Assembly (NCBI GenBank): GCA_025617375.2
Contig: JAMYGW020000001.1
Span: forward strand, 2,170,001 to 2,234,000
Direction: 5' to 3'
Source: Acarospora socialis
Lineage: Eukaryota; Ascomycota; Lecanoromycetes; Acarosporales; Acarosporaceae
Length of the DNA: 64,000 nucleotides
This document shows positions 44,508-56,709 of this stretch, in pieces. Both the position numbers and the translations under genes were made by a program. Each line of letters begins with the position of its first letter. Within the stretch, counting starts at the first letter, position 1. A model generated the notes under the pieces. It was not told the DNA's origin, ran no database searches, and saw nothing but the letters and a program-made list of their open reading frames with translations.

Positions 44508-47492
44508 ATGATGGCTCAACTCTGTGGCTGCTATTATGTTCAAACCTTGTTCGGTCCCAGCTCGTCCCCTATCAAGCAATATCTACCACGAGTAGACTTG
44601 AGCGTGCATACAACCATACTGTCCACAACTTCAAGAACCCATCTCACCCAAACTTATATCAATCCGTCCTCTAGGGAGCCCGTCAAAGAATGCGTCTACG
44701 AATTTCCCCTTTACGACGGAGTCAGCGTTGTAGGGTTTTCCTGTCACATAGGTTCTCGCGTCATCAAAGGAGTCGTCAAAGAAAAGGAGAAAGCCAGGGA
44801 AGTCTATACTGAGGCTGTTGAACGTGGCGAGACTGCGGGGCTGCTTGAGCAGCTCAGCACCTCTGACGTCTTCCAAACCAGAATCGGCAACATTCCAGCC
44901 GGTCAGAAGGTCGTTGTGGACATCTTCTATGTTGGCGAGCTGAAGCATGACGCTGAGACTGATGGGATTCGCTTCACAATACCGACGAAGATTGCTCCTC
45001 GGTATGGCACTTCCTCGCCTAAACCCTGGGACCGCGGCAGTGTCGGTGCCAACGACAGTGGTGGGATTCGCATCACCGTTAACGCAAGCCTAGCAGAGGG
45101 CTCATTCATTCGAGGCATCCAATCACCGAGCCACCCGATCGCAGTCACCTTGGGCAGTACCTCCACTGGGATGCAGGAAGAGCCTCAGATGCATACAGCT
45201 TCGGCGACCCTTACTCTCGGCAGCACAGAGCTAGACAAGGACTTCGTTCTTGTGCTCCTGGCTAAGGAGACTGCTACCCCCAGAGCGCTCCTCGAGACAC
45301 ACTCGTCGATACTGCATCAACGTGCCCTCATGGTTACTTTGGTGCCCAAATTCTCGCTTCCGCCTTCCCGTCCGGAGATCATCTTCGTCGTCGACAGGAG
45401 TGGCAGTATGGAAGACAAGATTCCAACGTTGAAATCGGCCTTGAAGGTATTTCTCAAATCCTTGCCGGTTGGAGTCAAGTTTAACTTCTGCTTTTTCGGC
45501 TCACGGATTAAATTCCTATGGCCTAAAAGTCGAGCTTACAGTCAGACTACACTAACAGAGGCGATGCGAGAGGTTGAGTCCATCAGTGGGAACCTGGGCG
45601 GTACAGAGACGACTGCAGCGATCAAAGCTGCAATCGAATCGCGATACCAGGACCTTCCCCTTGAGGTGATGTTGCTCACCGATGGAGAGATCTGGGAGCA
45701 GGAAGTGCTGTTCTCTTGGCTCAATGACGAGGTGAGAAGAAGTACAGCGCCGCTTCGGGTTTTCAGTCTTGGTATCGGCAATGCCGTCTCGCACGCTTTG
45801 ATCGAGGGTGTTGCAAGGGCTGGAAATGGATTCGGGCAGAGCGTTCTTGAGGATGAAAAGTTGGATAGCAAGGTCGTTCGGATGTTGAAGGGAGGCCTGT
45901 CGCCGCATATCATGGATTACACCCTCGAGGTCAAATACGACAAAGACGAGGATAGCGATGATGATTTTGAGCTGGTCGAACAGGTTACTGACGGCCTCAG
46001 AGTGTTGTTGAACGAAACACCAGTTGAGGAAGACGTCATGGACGCTAAACCAAAGCCGATATCTCTGTTTGATACGAACGCTGACCCTGACAAGGAAGAT
46101 AGTCCGATGCCCGATGAGGATGGTCAAGGCCGCTTTGATTACTTACCAACGATCCCAACCCCGAGTCTTTTGCAGGCTCCTCACAAGATCCCGCCCCTAT
46201 TCCCATTCAACAGGACCACCGTGTATCTTTTGATGGGCCCTCGGTCTTCGCAGAAGACGCCTAAGTCAGTCGTGCTGAGGGCCACATCTCCTCACGGGCC
46301 TCTAGAGTTGGAGATTCCTGTGCAGATTATGAGTGAGCCTGGGGAGACCATCCATCAGCTTGCAGCCAGGAAAGCAGTCGGCGACCTTGAAGAGGGCCGT
46401 GGTTGGATCTTTGACGCTAGAGACGAGAAAGGAACCCTGATCAGAGAAAGGTTCGAGAGTCGTTTTGATGAGATGGTGGAGATAGAAGCTGTCCGGCTGG
46501 GAGTCGAGTTCCAAGTAGGAGGGAAGTGGTGCTCGTTCGTCGCTGTCGAAGATGTCGATGGGAAAGAACAAATAACCGGAACATCAGAGACCGATATTGA
46601 TCAACGTGTAGATGACAGTAGCGGAGAGGACACGATCTGTAAGTTATACCCTACGATTTGTTCGGGGAGAAAAAAGTAGCGCGGCCTGAGTAAACACTCG
46701 GACACGTTGAACCTGATCTTGCAGGCTGACAGAAGGTTAGCTACAAGCGCAGGGAGCGCTCCACCGGGGTCCAACAATATCTTCAAGTCGACCCTCGGTT
46801 TAATCTCCCGCACAGTAGCTCCTGTTAGGGCTTCCATGGCGTCATCACCTACCATGACTCGTTTGAGTGTTGTCAAGCCAGATACGGGCTCATCGACTGG
46901 TGCATCTCCAAAGGTGCGGAAGCGACGAGTGAGGCGTTGGACACCCAAGAAGAAAGGAATACCCGCCTCAGAAGCGCCGAGGAGGAGTATGCCGGATCCA
47001 GCGGCTCTGAAAAGATCTGCGGCATATAAACTGCCGTCTCCAAATGCGAAGGTCGCAGTAGCTTACGCTGCAACGCCACAGCCACCATCCACCGTTCAAG
47101 GTGCTACAGACGACGAGGATGGCGAGATTGACACTATTGACTTTTCAGAAGATGAGACTTCTCCGAAAGTCGTTTCTTCAGACGCTGATGATCTCGACAA
47201 AATCATTGCGTTGCAGACCTTCGAGGGCTGGTGGAAGCTGGACGATCCTTTGCTGGAGATCCTCGAGCTTAGTAGAACCGAGGCTGAGAAGATTATACCG
47301 GGCAATGTAAGTCTCAAGGTGTGGGCGACGGTTTTAGCGATTCGCTTCTTGGAAGGGAAGTTGTTGGATCGGAAGGACGCTTGGGAGCTGGTAGTTGAGA
47401 AGGCGAGAGGGTGGGTCGATGGTCAGGGGCTGCCGGATGAGGTATCTGTTGGCTTGTTCGACTTAGCCGGGGGCTTGCTTGCTGTTAGGTAG
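44508..47492 (+). CDS. VIT and von Willebrand factor A domain protein
   Basis: Cytoplasmic-type VIT/vWA protein, the architecture shared with inter-alpha-trypsin inhibitor heavy chains and PARP4 but without their extra domains. Exons 44508-46638 and 46741-47492 give 960 residues. The intron acceptor GGTTAG (46740) was chosen because a CTGAC branch site precedes it and the phase fits; the earlier TTGCAG acceptor would run into a stop. The VIT domain (about 15-145) shows CVYEFPLYDGVSVVGFSCHI, KGVVKEKEKAREVYTEA and VFQTRIGNIPAGQKVVVDI. The vWA domain (about 288-460) has an intact metal site FVVDRSGSM (D296), LGGTET and LLTDGEIW. The C-terminal exon has a basic region RKRRVRRWTPKKK and ends with the family helix bundle (ALQTFEGWWKLDDPLLEIL). 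No signal peptide. M2 at 44511 is an alternative start. Confidence 0.9.
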
Positions 47493-48185
47493 GATTTTGG
47501 TGTTCAGAAGCCTGGGAGTCGGAGATGTTGTGGGTAGAAAAGTTCATCTGTTAGGGTTTCTTAATCGAGAGTAAAACTTGCTTAGGGCTATGGACAGTTT
47601 GGTGGGTTTTGAGATTCATACTGTATCCTATGATTTACATCAACCCAGATATCATCATAACAAGTCTATCTGAGCAATACTCTGGAGACACCTGTTTCAT
47701 CAAACATATATCACTGTGCATGACATCTGCCATTCAATTTGCCCTTAGACGGTTGAAAGTACAGCCCTACCTTAGGTTACATGAACATCAGAACGGGGCA
47801 CGGCATCAATGTATGAAGGATACATATACGCTAGAAGGCTGTAGTGAGCCTTGGACTTCAGCCTTAATCAGAGAGTCAGTCGAAATTCTCTCTAGGCAAG
47901 CTGAGCGGTGGAGTGCTGCGCCTCAAAGAACATTCGGCTAGTCCCTTGAGAAATTCATCAGCCACTCCAGTATTGGCGTCGGGTGTGGCGTACTCCGTTA
48001 TCACAAGGCACAGCCCCACCTGCGTCGTCGCCCTCAGCGGGGTACTTATATCTCAAGAGCTTGATCTTTAGAACAACAACCTTGAATAAACTCGACTTCT
48101 TTTCTCTCGCTGATCTCATCAACATCAGCTCAGTTCCTTAACCATCACGAGCAAACAACACTCCCTCCACACAGTTCCGAACATA
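47493..48185. other. Intergenic before the glycine-zipper gene
   Basis: 693 bases, no gene supported. TACTTATATCTC near 48043 is a possible TATA element about 140 bases before the next start codon. The 100 bases before that start are A/C-rich, typical of a highly expressed fungal leader. Confidence 0.45.
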
Positions 48186-48946
48186 ATGTCGGACCCATAC
48201 AATCAATATCCACCCAACTACTCCTCCCCAGCTCCCAGCGGTCAATACTATCCTCCGCAACAAAATTACGACCAATATCAAGGCGGTGCTCCGTACGGTT
48301 ATCCACCACAACAGCAAGGGTACCCACCGCATGACCAAGGCTACGGTCAGCAAGGCTATCCGCCCTCAACAGGTCAATACAACGACGCGCCCGCGGGGTA
48401 CGGTCCTCCGCAGCGGACAAACTCCTACGGTCCACCTCAACACGGCGGATTCCAGCACGGGCAGGAGGGGGGTCAGTTCGGTGCCTACGATGCCAGCAAC
48501 CCCCAAGGCCACCCCGGGTACTAGTAAGTCCTCCACACCCTCGAACTTCGAAGGAGCAGCTCGCTGATATCTTCGACAGTGGCGCTCCACCCGCGCAAGA
48601 CACCCGCGGCTACGGCACCCCTTCCGCCGACCCTGCCTACCAACAAGGGGCCTACAACCAGTCACCGTATCTCGCCGACCCCAACCATCCTCAGACCCAC
48701 CAGCCACAGCACCCCGGCGCCGTCGATCCAAACGCGCCGTACGACCCCAACGCGCCCGAAGGCGAGAGAGGTCTAGGTAGCAGTCTTGCCGGCGGCGCGG
48801 CGGGATACTTTCTGGGCAAGAAAGCGAACCACGGATTCATGGGTGCGGTTGGCGGTGCGATCTTAGCGAACTATCTGGGCGATAAGCGCAAAGATCATAA
48901 ACACCATGGACAGCATGGAGGGAGCAGCTGGGGCGGGAAGTGGTGA
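48186..48946 (+). CDS. Pro/Gln/Gly/Tyr-rich protein with C-terminal glycine zipper
   Basis: Exons 48186-48523 and 48580-48946 give 234 residues; the 56-base intron is phase 2 with donor GTAAGT, a CTGAT branch site and acceptor ACAG. Residues 1-170 are low complexity, built of YPPQQ, QGYPP and GYGPPQ-type words, prion-like in composition. Near the C-terminus comes a short glycine zipper (LGSSLAGGAAGYFLGKKANH, then GFMGAVGGAILANYLGDK) able to insert in or lie on a membrane, then a His/Lys/Gly-rich end. No N-terminal signal peptide. Similar proteins are common in filamentous ascomycetes, but I know no proven function; a stress or membrane-surface role would be a guess. Confidence 0.82.
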
Positions 48947-50086
48947 TGTGTTGATGATTTGGCGATGAACTTTATGACTTTTTTCAGATCTCCTACCGAT
49001 AGATTGGGTTTGACCGGTGGTGTTAAGGTGCGTTGGGCTGGGCAAGGTATCAGTCCACTTGAATCTCTAACATACCCGAATGGCTTGCTCAAGTTTTCAT
49101 GTGGTTTTGTAGCAATTCAACGATGATTACATAAGTCGGATTTATAACTTCGGGCTCGCCTGCTGGCTAGGTCCACTTTGTACGAAGGCGATTGACACCT
49201 AACTACAAGAATCGCAAGGAGAATAGCGCAATTGTGTAGCAGAGGCCTTCAGTACCTCAGACTCAGCAGTTATACCTAGTCTCAGCTAAGAATGAAGGCC
49301 ATTCAACTACTTCTGTTGTCGGTTATAAAGTCTTGGGACTGGCGAAGAATTTTGTCAATCGCCTTCGTACAGATATGACCTCTCATCCTCTGCTTTATTT
49401 CCTGATCGTGGAGAATTTCTCCGCAGGTCCAGACATCGACATGAGTTTAAAGTTACGAGCCATCTACCCCATCGTCAATGACTTGAGCTTCCCGAGTCCA
49501 GAACGGGATATCAAAGGCCCATTTGGGACGCGGCCATCGAGAAAGCGGCATAAGAGGAGTGCTAAGCTCACCGGCGCGCCGCCATATCGCCTCTAGTGCC
49601 AGACTTCAGCTACCACGATGACAGCCACAGTCGGATGTCCGGGATTTGACATGACTTTACTCTACGTGTAACCTATCGCTTCTTCCATAACAGAGGGATA
49701 GGACTTTTCATTGCTGTTAACGTTTCGTAGTCACCGTGGGCTTGATTCCGCCTGTTGTACTACTGCGGTAGTCCAAGTTGTTGATTCCTTCTGGTTGGTA
49801 TTTCCATCTAGCAGCGATCAATCATCGCGCACACGGGTCTTCTCTGATCTACCTCTGTGACTTGCTCTGCGCATATACGTTTTTGGCTGGACTTCCTTCT
49901 CAGCAAGCCACTGAGTGACTAGATTTGGCCTAAAGGAGACCAAACCAACAGTGCAGACTGACGAGAGTATATGAAAGAGCATTTAAGATGGCAGACCACC
50001 CCAGTGTCTATCACTGCTTTTCTCTTTGGACGTGGCATTCTAATTCCTCACAACTCTTGTTTCATTAGCAATCCAAGGCTTCCATC
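48947..50086. other. Intergenic before the secreted Thr-rich protein
   Basis: 1.1 kb, no gene supported. An 87-codon plus-strand frame at 49333-49596 has no recognisable domain. AGTATATGAAAG at 49965 is a possible TATA element about 115 bases upstream of the next gene. Confidence 0.45.
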
Positions 50087-50880
50087 ATGTCTCCCATCTT
50101 CTCCAAACTCTTTTCTATGAGCTTCCTTCTCTACGCCCTTGTTGCCGTCAGCGCTCTGCCCCATAACGAGCGTAAAGAGGATGAGAACGAGAACGAGAAC
50201 GAGTACAAGGACAAAAATTGCCATTCCGACAACATCCTCCGCTGTTTCCGCCAGTCGTCCGTGCAAGCAACACCCTACTGCAGTTCCTACAACCATGTCC
50301 CCGTCGTGACCAGCACCGTCACGACCACTACGCCGACCACGTAAGGCACCCTCATTTGATGTCCGAAACCCACAGACCCACTAATACCCTTCTCCAAACA
50401 CACAGCACAACCACCACGACAATCACCGACATCAGCACCACAACCTCCACAATCTCCACAACCGACACCGTCACCCAGTCCACCATCACCATCACCATCA
50501 GCGAGTTCCGACGCGACCTCTCCCCCACCCCAGACTGCGCCGCCGAGCTCGACAAGCGAACTATCTACGGCCCTCCCGCTCCCGCCTGCGCTTCCACCTA
50601 CCCGGCCTCCCGCATCTCAAGCGCCTGCTCCTGCCTAGGCGTCACGCCCAGCACCACGCGCGTCACGTCCACCGCCCCGGCCTCCACCAGCACCGTCTCC
50701 ACGACCGTCACCACGACCGTCACCACCATAGTACCGTTCACCCCGACAACGCAGCCAGCGCCGCCAGCACCACCTGCGCCGATTTGTGGTAACTTCGGTA
50801 CGCCGTGCACGAGTGATATCGATTGCTGCAGGGGGTATTTTTGTGCAAATTTTGGAGTCTCTGCCTCCTGTTGGATTTAG
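50087..50880 (+). CDS. Secreted Thr-rich protein with knottin-like Cys C-terminus
   Basis: Exons 50087-50340 and 50406-50880 give 242 residues; the 65-base phase-2 intron lies inside the Thr-rich region. A signal peptide is clear (SFLLYALVAVSALP, cut near residue 25); M11 is an alternative start. An acidic Glu/Asn run (about 28-42) and a short Cys-containing segment follow. Then come two Thr/Ser-rich stalks, likely O-mannosylated, around a segment with KR (a possible Kex2 site in ELDKRTIYG) and CACs. The last 30 residues have six cysteines spaced C-x6-C-x5-CC-x4-C-x8-C (CGNFGTPC...DCCRGYFC...SCW), the pattern of an inhibitor cystine knot. No GPI signal. Probably a wall-associated or secreted small domain on a stalk; function unknown. 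Confidence 0.8.
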
Positions 50881-53388
50881 TTTGGATGGGGATAGGGACC
50901 CGGAAGTGATGGCCCAGATGTATATATAGTAACCAATCATGCAAATTCACAGAAGCTAAAATTGCAGTATCACCGTCTGAGAGATAAAATGTATTCCCGT
51001 TAGACAGCGTATGCCGACGCGTGCTTTATCCAAGTACGAGGACCGACAGGGCTGCATTACGCCATGCTGGCGGGCGATGTCATCCTCCATCCTTTCACTC
51101 ATACCCTAAAGCTCGGACCTACAGTACAAACCTGGTGCCATCTCTGGTCGCCATTTACTCACCACCCTCAATCTGCCATTCTCCTTAGACCGCCTTGCGC
51201 CCACGCTCAGCCGCGGACCTCAATCAGCTTCCTTTGTATCCATCCAGTCAGTCCTCCATCAAACCCAGCTCCTCCTTCCTCTCTCTCCCCTATCATCCTT
51301 CATTCACTCGTTCGTTCGCACTCACCCACTCCCAGCCCATCCATATCTCCCAACCCCCTCCACCACTTGGAGTACGGATCCAGAAACCATCCAGACCTCA
51401 GACAAATCCCCCATCCGCCCGAGCTCCGTACCGTTCTAACCCCATCTCCCAGCATCGTCACGACCCCACGCACATCCAAACCTCATCATCTTACTACCTA
51501 AGTCGTCCAGCTTCTCTTCGCACTCTACACAGCTCTCGACGCTAACGCAACGAAGCCATTACGGTAGATGGGTCCGCACGGCGGGGGGACCTTTCGGCTA
51601 CGATGCTTTATGCTCGGGCTGACGGTCTGGCTGGAGGTGGTCATAAGTGGCGGGGGATCCTTCTGGAGGAAGTGAGCACGTTGTAAGAGTTGTGAGAGCG
51701 TTGACTCAGAAGAGGGGGAGTGCCTGTTGGGTGGTGGTGGTGGTGGGACAGCGGGTTGAGTGACCGGGGAGAGGGGATGGAAATCAGAGAGCGCGAGAGG
51801 GAGAAGGACGGAACGAACGACGGGATCGTAGGAGACTCCGGACTCGGGAGGCTAGTGACGGGAAGCAGCCAGCAGTTGGAGTCGAACCGAAGATTGGGGG
51901 TGGAGTCGAGATTGGCGTTGCAGAGGAGTAATCGTACCACGACAGCGGACTAGATCGAGACTTGAGTGGATTCTTCCGTAGATCGAGCGTAGGTCTCTGC
52001 AACATAGTTCTCGTGGTCCCGGGATGAGAGGAGCCTGGTTTTGTCGGTAATCAGGGGACTCAGGGAAAGCTGTCTCTCGTCACGATGATGTGGTCATGTA
52101 ATAGGGGTTAGGAATTGTCCGTGGATATCTTGAGCATAGTCTGCTACGGCAACCACAACTTCGATCACTGCCGCCAGTCCGAACGCTGTGCCAAGAGCTG
52201 TATGTTTGTGGGCACGGCCGACAACTGCGATGCATCCGGGAACCTATTCCTCACACCTAGCACTGACGTGGGGTGCCCCATAGTATCAAATCCTCCGAGC
52301 CCCCATTCCACGTCGAGAGGGCTAGAGTAGCTTGAGCCTGCCTGACAAGATCATGGCAACGAACAATAACGTACTACTCTCTCAAGTATGCAAACGAAAC
52401 CCCGTTCTTTGCACTCAATTAAGCTGGATCCGGACACATGGTGGTCAGCCAGACAAAGACCGTTCCGGAGGCTATCGTCGCCCGAATATCGAAAGAGCGA
52501 ACGAAACGTAGAGAGCTATGGATAACTAACAGAAGGCCGAAAAGCAACGCGAAATATGCAACAGCGGATATTCGCTGGTCGTCTCCGACCCAATTCCTGA
52601 TCCGCCGATCGGGAGGCTTATGTATGGCGAAGCGGACGTGATACCCTTGGTCGGTGGTCGTATGTGGAGGGAAGGTATCGTCTTCTGAGAGATATTATCC
52701 TCAGCGTGTGAGAGGGAGTGCCTGCCTGTATCCTCGCGAAGTCGAACCCTCCTCATCAAGTTTCCAATCACGCTGTTTTCTACAACTCTCTGCTCGTGCC
52801 CTCGTTTGTCAGATCAAAAGCCTTTCCATCTAATCGGAGCCTGAACGGTGCTTGAAGGGTTGCCATAGCAAGAAGCACAGCTGACATAATCTGCCTATCA
52901 ACGGGGAAAGAGTCCTAACTGGATGTGGGAAATCCGACGGTGGATCCTTGTGTGTATCGCGTTCTTGTGGAACATTAGCTCGATGTCTTTCTAATTGCTT
53001 AACATACATAGTGGCTTCTGCTTTGCATGGAGTACCTTACGGTATCTCAATAGCGTACCTTCTGAAGCGTGCTCCGAGATCCCCCTCCGCATTGGAGGCC
53101 CCTAACTAAACTGCGGGTTTAGCCCCGACTCCCAAACGCCTCGCTCAAAAAAAACATTATAGCAACTTGCAACGACGTCAAAGCGAAGGCCGGGATAGAA
53201 AAAGAAATATGCCAAGTGCGGAACGTACGAATATTCCAACTCATCTCCATCAAAGCAACCCAAACCCAACCCAGACATCTCAAATCTAGACCCAGCCCAA
53301 AAATTCCAAATCCGCGTACAATCATGATCACCAACAAGCGAATGGCGTGAGTGCTTCAGCCCAAAGACCTTCCCTTCACCAGAATCCA
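50881..53388. other. 2.5-kb intergenic region with strand-composition switch
   Basis: No gene supported. From about 51060 to 51540 the plus strand is C/T-rich (many CCATC, CTCC words); from about 51570 to 51960 it is G/A-rich. Open frames there are artefacts of that composition. The segment 52100-53388 is ordinary. A non-coding transcript is possible but nothing proves it. Confidence 0.45.
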
Positions 53389-54441
53389 TTATACCCACAC
53401 GATCCATATCAAGCATCCCACCGCCAAAACAGTTGGCCAGCGTTGCAAATTGCATGTTGACCGAGAAGCGGGACTTGAGATCTCAAAGGGACTCCCGCCA
53501 CCTCCGAACGCATCCGGGTTATTACTGCTTGTCTGTGCCGGCTTGCTGCTCAGAACGGTAGCACTACCGCCGTTGACGGCCGTTTGTATGAAGCCGCTCG
53601 ATGTGCCGCCCTGAATAGTCACGCTGGCACCACTGACGGCTGTTTGTAATATTTTGCTCGATGTATCGCCCTGAACAGTCACGCTAGCACCATTGACGGC
53701 TGTTTGTATGATTCCGCTCGTTGTTCCGCTCTGAACAGTCACGCTAGCGCCACCGATGGCTGTTTGTATGATTCCGCTCGTGGTGGGAGCTGTTGTGCTC
53801 GGTGACGAGGGTGTGGGTATACTGGAAGAAGATGGCGGGGCCGTGGACGTAGAGCGGGATGTGGAGTTGGAGGTAGAGCTAGGAGTGGTGGTCATATGTG
53901 TAACGACGGTCGAATGGACGATAATGGTAGTTGTTGGTGCACCAGAGGATGAAGAATTTGACGACGAAGTAAATGATGACGTGACTTGAATGGTAACTGT
54001 GTCGGTTGAGGAGGAGGAGGAGGCCGCTGCCGTTGTAAACGCCAAGGAGGTAGGTCTCGAGACCGTTGATACACTCAGTGATGTCTCGCCACTTCCACCT
54101 ATCGGCGTTGTTGTAACCGCATTCGGGCACAGTATACCGGCACCCTTCCCGGCCATAAACTGAGCCATCAAGCTACCCGGCGCATACTGCGCACCTTGAC
54201 ACACTTGCTGAATACCTTCTTGAGTGCTTTGTACCCCGTAGGCACAGCCTGGTCTGCATGGAGCTCCATTCTCGAAGTCGGAATCCTGGCAATACGGCAT
54301 ATCGGTGTCCCAAGCGGTGGTGCAGTCTAAGTTGGGTAGATTGTCCATTCGTTGGAAGTCGCTCGGGCTCGTTGCGGCGGCGGTATTCAGTAGGAACAGC
54401 GCAGTGAGAAGTAGCTGTACAGCAGTGTGAGAGTATCGCAT
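53389..54441 (-). CDS. Secreted Ser/Thr-rich wall protein with 20-residue repeats, probably GPI-anchored
   Basis: Single exon, 350 residues. Signal peptide HTAVQLLLTALFLLNTAAA, cut near residue 23. An N-terminal Cys-containing domain (about 24-108) has seven cysteines (LDCTTAWDTDMPYC, GAPCRPGC, QQVCQG, ILCPNA). A Ser/Thr-rich stalk follows (about 110-220), then four tandem 20-residue units of the type TSGIIQTAVNGASVTVQGG (about 221-300). The C-terminus (SRSTCNLQRWPTVLAVGCLIWIVWV) ends in a hydrophobic stretch preceded by small residues, consistent with a GPI-anchor signal. Layout matches fungal cell-surface adhesin-like proteins. Binding partner unknown. Confidence 0.85.
   Translation of the reverse strand: MRYSHTAVQLLLTALFLLNTAAATSPSDFQRMDNLPNLDCTTAWDTDMPYCQDSDFENGAPCRPGCAYGVQSTQEGIQQVCQGAQYAPGSLMAQFMAGKGAGILCPNAVTTTPIGGSGETSLSVSTVSRPTSLAFTTAAASSSSSTDTVTIQVTSSFTSSSNSSSSGAPTTTIIVHSTVVTHMTTTPSSTSNSTSRSTSTAPPSSSSIPTPSSPSTTAPTTSGIIQTAIGGASVTVQSGTTSGIIQTAVNGASVTVQGDTSSKILQTAVSGASVTIQGGTSSGFIQTAVNGGSATVLSSKPAQTSSNNPDAFGGGGSPFEISSPASRSTCNLQRWPTVLAVGCLIWIVWV
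53577..53786 (-). repeat. 60-base coding tandem repeat
   Basis: Three full units and a partial one with exact 60-base period (starts near 53577, 53637, 53697, 53757). The most constant part is ACGGCTGTTTGTATGATTCC and CTGAACAGTCACGCTAGC on the plus strand. Encodes the TSGIIQTAVNGASVTVQGG repeats of the wall protein. Confidence 0.9.
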
Positions 54442-55459
54442 CTTGAGAAGTCAGACGGTATGGTTGGAGACGGCCGAAACGGCGGAAGGTGTGTCAGTGT
54501 AGGGGGGATATGAGGTTCGGGCGAGTTATTTCCAGAACCTAAGTGAATCGTCGCATGCAAAGAGATTGGAGAAAGTTAACTTCAGATGCGAAGGAGCACC
54601 GGAAGGCTTGACCGGCAAGGCGTCTTTGGAAAGTGGTGTTTGTTGATGTTTGTTGGCACGTTTTGCGACAACAAGCTCAGGCGGAAATGTGCTAGCTTCA
54701 GAATCACTGCTGAAGCGACTGCGCTTTCGCATTCGAGCTCAAGCTGTCGATCAAGATGAGGCGCATTCGAAAAGAGTGTTGGACTGAGGGCAGTCAAGAA
54801 TATACAAGAAGGCGCCGGAGATTGGAAGAATAATAGCAGAAACACGCAAGGACAGCGAAAGTAAGGAAGGCGGTGGCTACAGAGGGGGGAAATCTGCCCT
54901 GCAGAATGATAATTGAGGAAGGGAAGGACTAACGACAGGAGGCCATGTCTCCGATGGAGAAGAGGAGCGATATGGCCGTGATCAGGCTCGTCCTCATTCG
55001 AGCCAAGTCATTGTTCACCAGCACAAAGTAATGCAATGGTTGGCTTTGGGGTCCCTCACAGCCCGGTGGTGCATTGTGTTTGTCAAATAGCATGACCTGA
55101 TACTGACGAACCGTTAATCTTCAGTTTGTTAGCCAACATTACTTTGAGTAGGAGTACAACTAACGAGACCACAAGTTAGGGAGGAGCTCTTTGTCTGAAG
55201 TTGACTTTGAAACATCTTGTCGGAGGTTGCAGAAGGGGGTCTTCAGGGCAGAATGATGATTGGCACAGCATCAAGCGAGGCGCCCTTTCCTGACTCCCGG
55301 GAATTCGATATCCTGGGGTTGCACGATACTCTATTGATAGACCATCGTTCCACAGATCTCAAGCAATGAGAGCCTTACTATGGTAGTTTCTTCCTTACCA
55401 GTCTGACATAGACCTCTCTATTGTTGCGTTTCTACAGTTAAATATCAAGCATGTCGTAT
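54442..55459. other. Intergenic between wall protein and alcohol dehydrogenase
   Basis: 1.0 kb, promoter of the wall protein on the left and 3' flank of the dehydrogenase on the right. No gene supported. Confidence 0.5.
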
Positions 55460-56709
55460 TTAATCCATCGTCAGGACAGCCCTGAATCGCGCCTTTCCGC
55501 TCAACATATGTTCCAATGCCTTCTGGGCATCTTTCAGAGGGAACTTCTCGATCATGCAGTTGACATCATGAATCTTCGCGAAATCGATGGCCTCTTCGCA
55601 GTCCAGGCTGTGTCCCGATGGCCATCCTTGGATCGAAAGACCCTTCTGGAGCAAGGTTGCCGGATCAAGTTCGAATGAACCACCAACTACCCATCGTTAA
55701 CAAGCTGACCGATTTGACTTTTTGCTGACCGCCTCGACTTACCTCCTAGTATAAGGAGCTTCCCACAAGCATTGAGGGCACCAAGCAACGGACCCATGAC
55801 CTTCGCATTCGGCGCCGTCGCGACCACCATCGCGGCACCTCCAAGCTTGTTGAGAGCCTCCACCGTGTCGACCTTGCTTCCGTCAATGTAATCATGCGCG
55901 CCTAGCTTCTTGGCGAAGTGCTCCTTCTCGCCGCTGCTGGAGAGTGCCACAACGCGGTAACCCATGCGAGCAGCGTACTGAATGGCCAAATGACCGAGAC
56001 CACCAAGACCCAGGACCGCCACGGTCTCTCCAGGGGTGATGTGCATGTTACGGATTGAGTTGAAGACGGTAACACCGGCACATAGCAACGGCGCAGCCGA
56101 CGCCGGGTCGATGTCGGTAGGGATGCGAACAACGGCTTCGGTGCGGAGGATGCAGTATTCGGCGTCTAATTTGCCGTCAGAATAACTTTCAGGGAACTTC
56201 GGGATAAGGGCAAACCCACATCCGCCGTTACGGGTAACTCCGTTTATTTGTTCTGAATCGCACATCTGATAGAGTCCCCTTTTGCACGACTTGCAGGTTG
56301 CTGTTAGGGCTCACATTAGCTCTCGCTCCTTCCACAATCAGAATCTTGCAGTGGTCGTACAATCATGACCACCATGCCACGGCGCTCCCACACGGTCTCC
56401 AACCTTCCATGTCTTCTCGGCGGGTCCAATCGCAACGACCTCACCGACGGTTTCATGTCCCGGAATCATAGGGCTATTGTCACCAAATTAGCTCATACCC
56501 TGCTTCACCGAGCAACAGGCATCACACAAAGGATTCCCGAATACACCCGCCTGAACAGCGGCATCGGAATGACATATACCAGTCGCAAGCACCTTGATCA
56601 GGACCTCTCCTTCGACCGGCTCCTTGAGCTCGACATCCTCGAGCGTCAACGGCTCATTTGCCTTTTTAAAGATAGCCGCCTTGTACGTCTTTGGGAGATT
56701 CGGAGCCAT
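55460..56709 (-). CDS. Zinc-dependent alcohol dehydrogenase
   Basis: Medium-chain dehydrogenase that oxidises alcohols or reduces aldehydes with NAD(P). Exons (minus strand) 56709-56528, 56473-56361, 56300-55743 and 55686-55460 give 359 residues; introns are 54-60 bases. Joins: [38 protein letters not shown] and [24 protein letters not shown]. Zinc ligands: Cys in ATGICHSDA, His in PGHE. The structural-zinc loop has three visible cysteines ([12 protein letters not shown]), as in the HDGTC subgroup of fungal and bacterial enzymes. The Rossmann motif is [20 protein letters not shown]. Ends [10 protein letters not shown]. No targeting signal, so cytosolic. A cluster of GATA sites lies about 720-750 bases upstream, suggesting but not proving nitrogen control. 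Confidence 0.93.

Noticed and set aside
49333-49596. 87-codon frame before the secreted Thr-rich protein
   Set aside because: No domain, signal peptide or exon partners; position fits a promoter.
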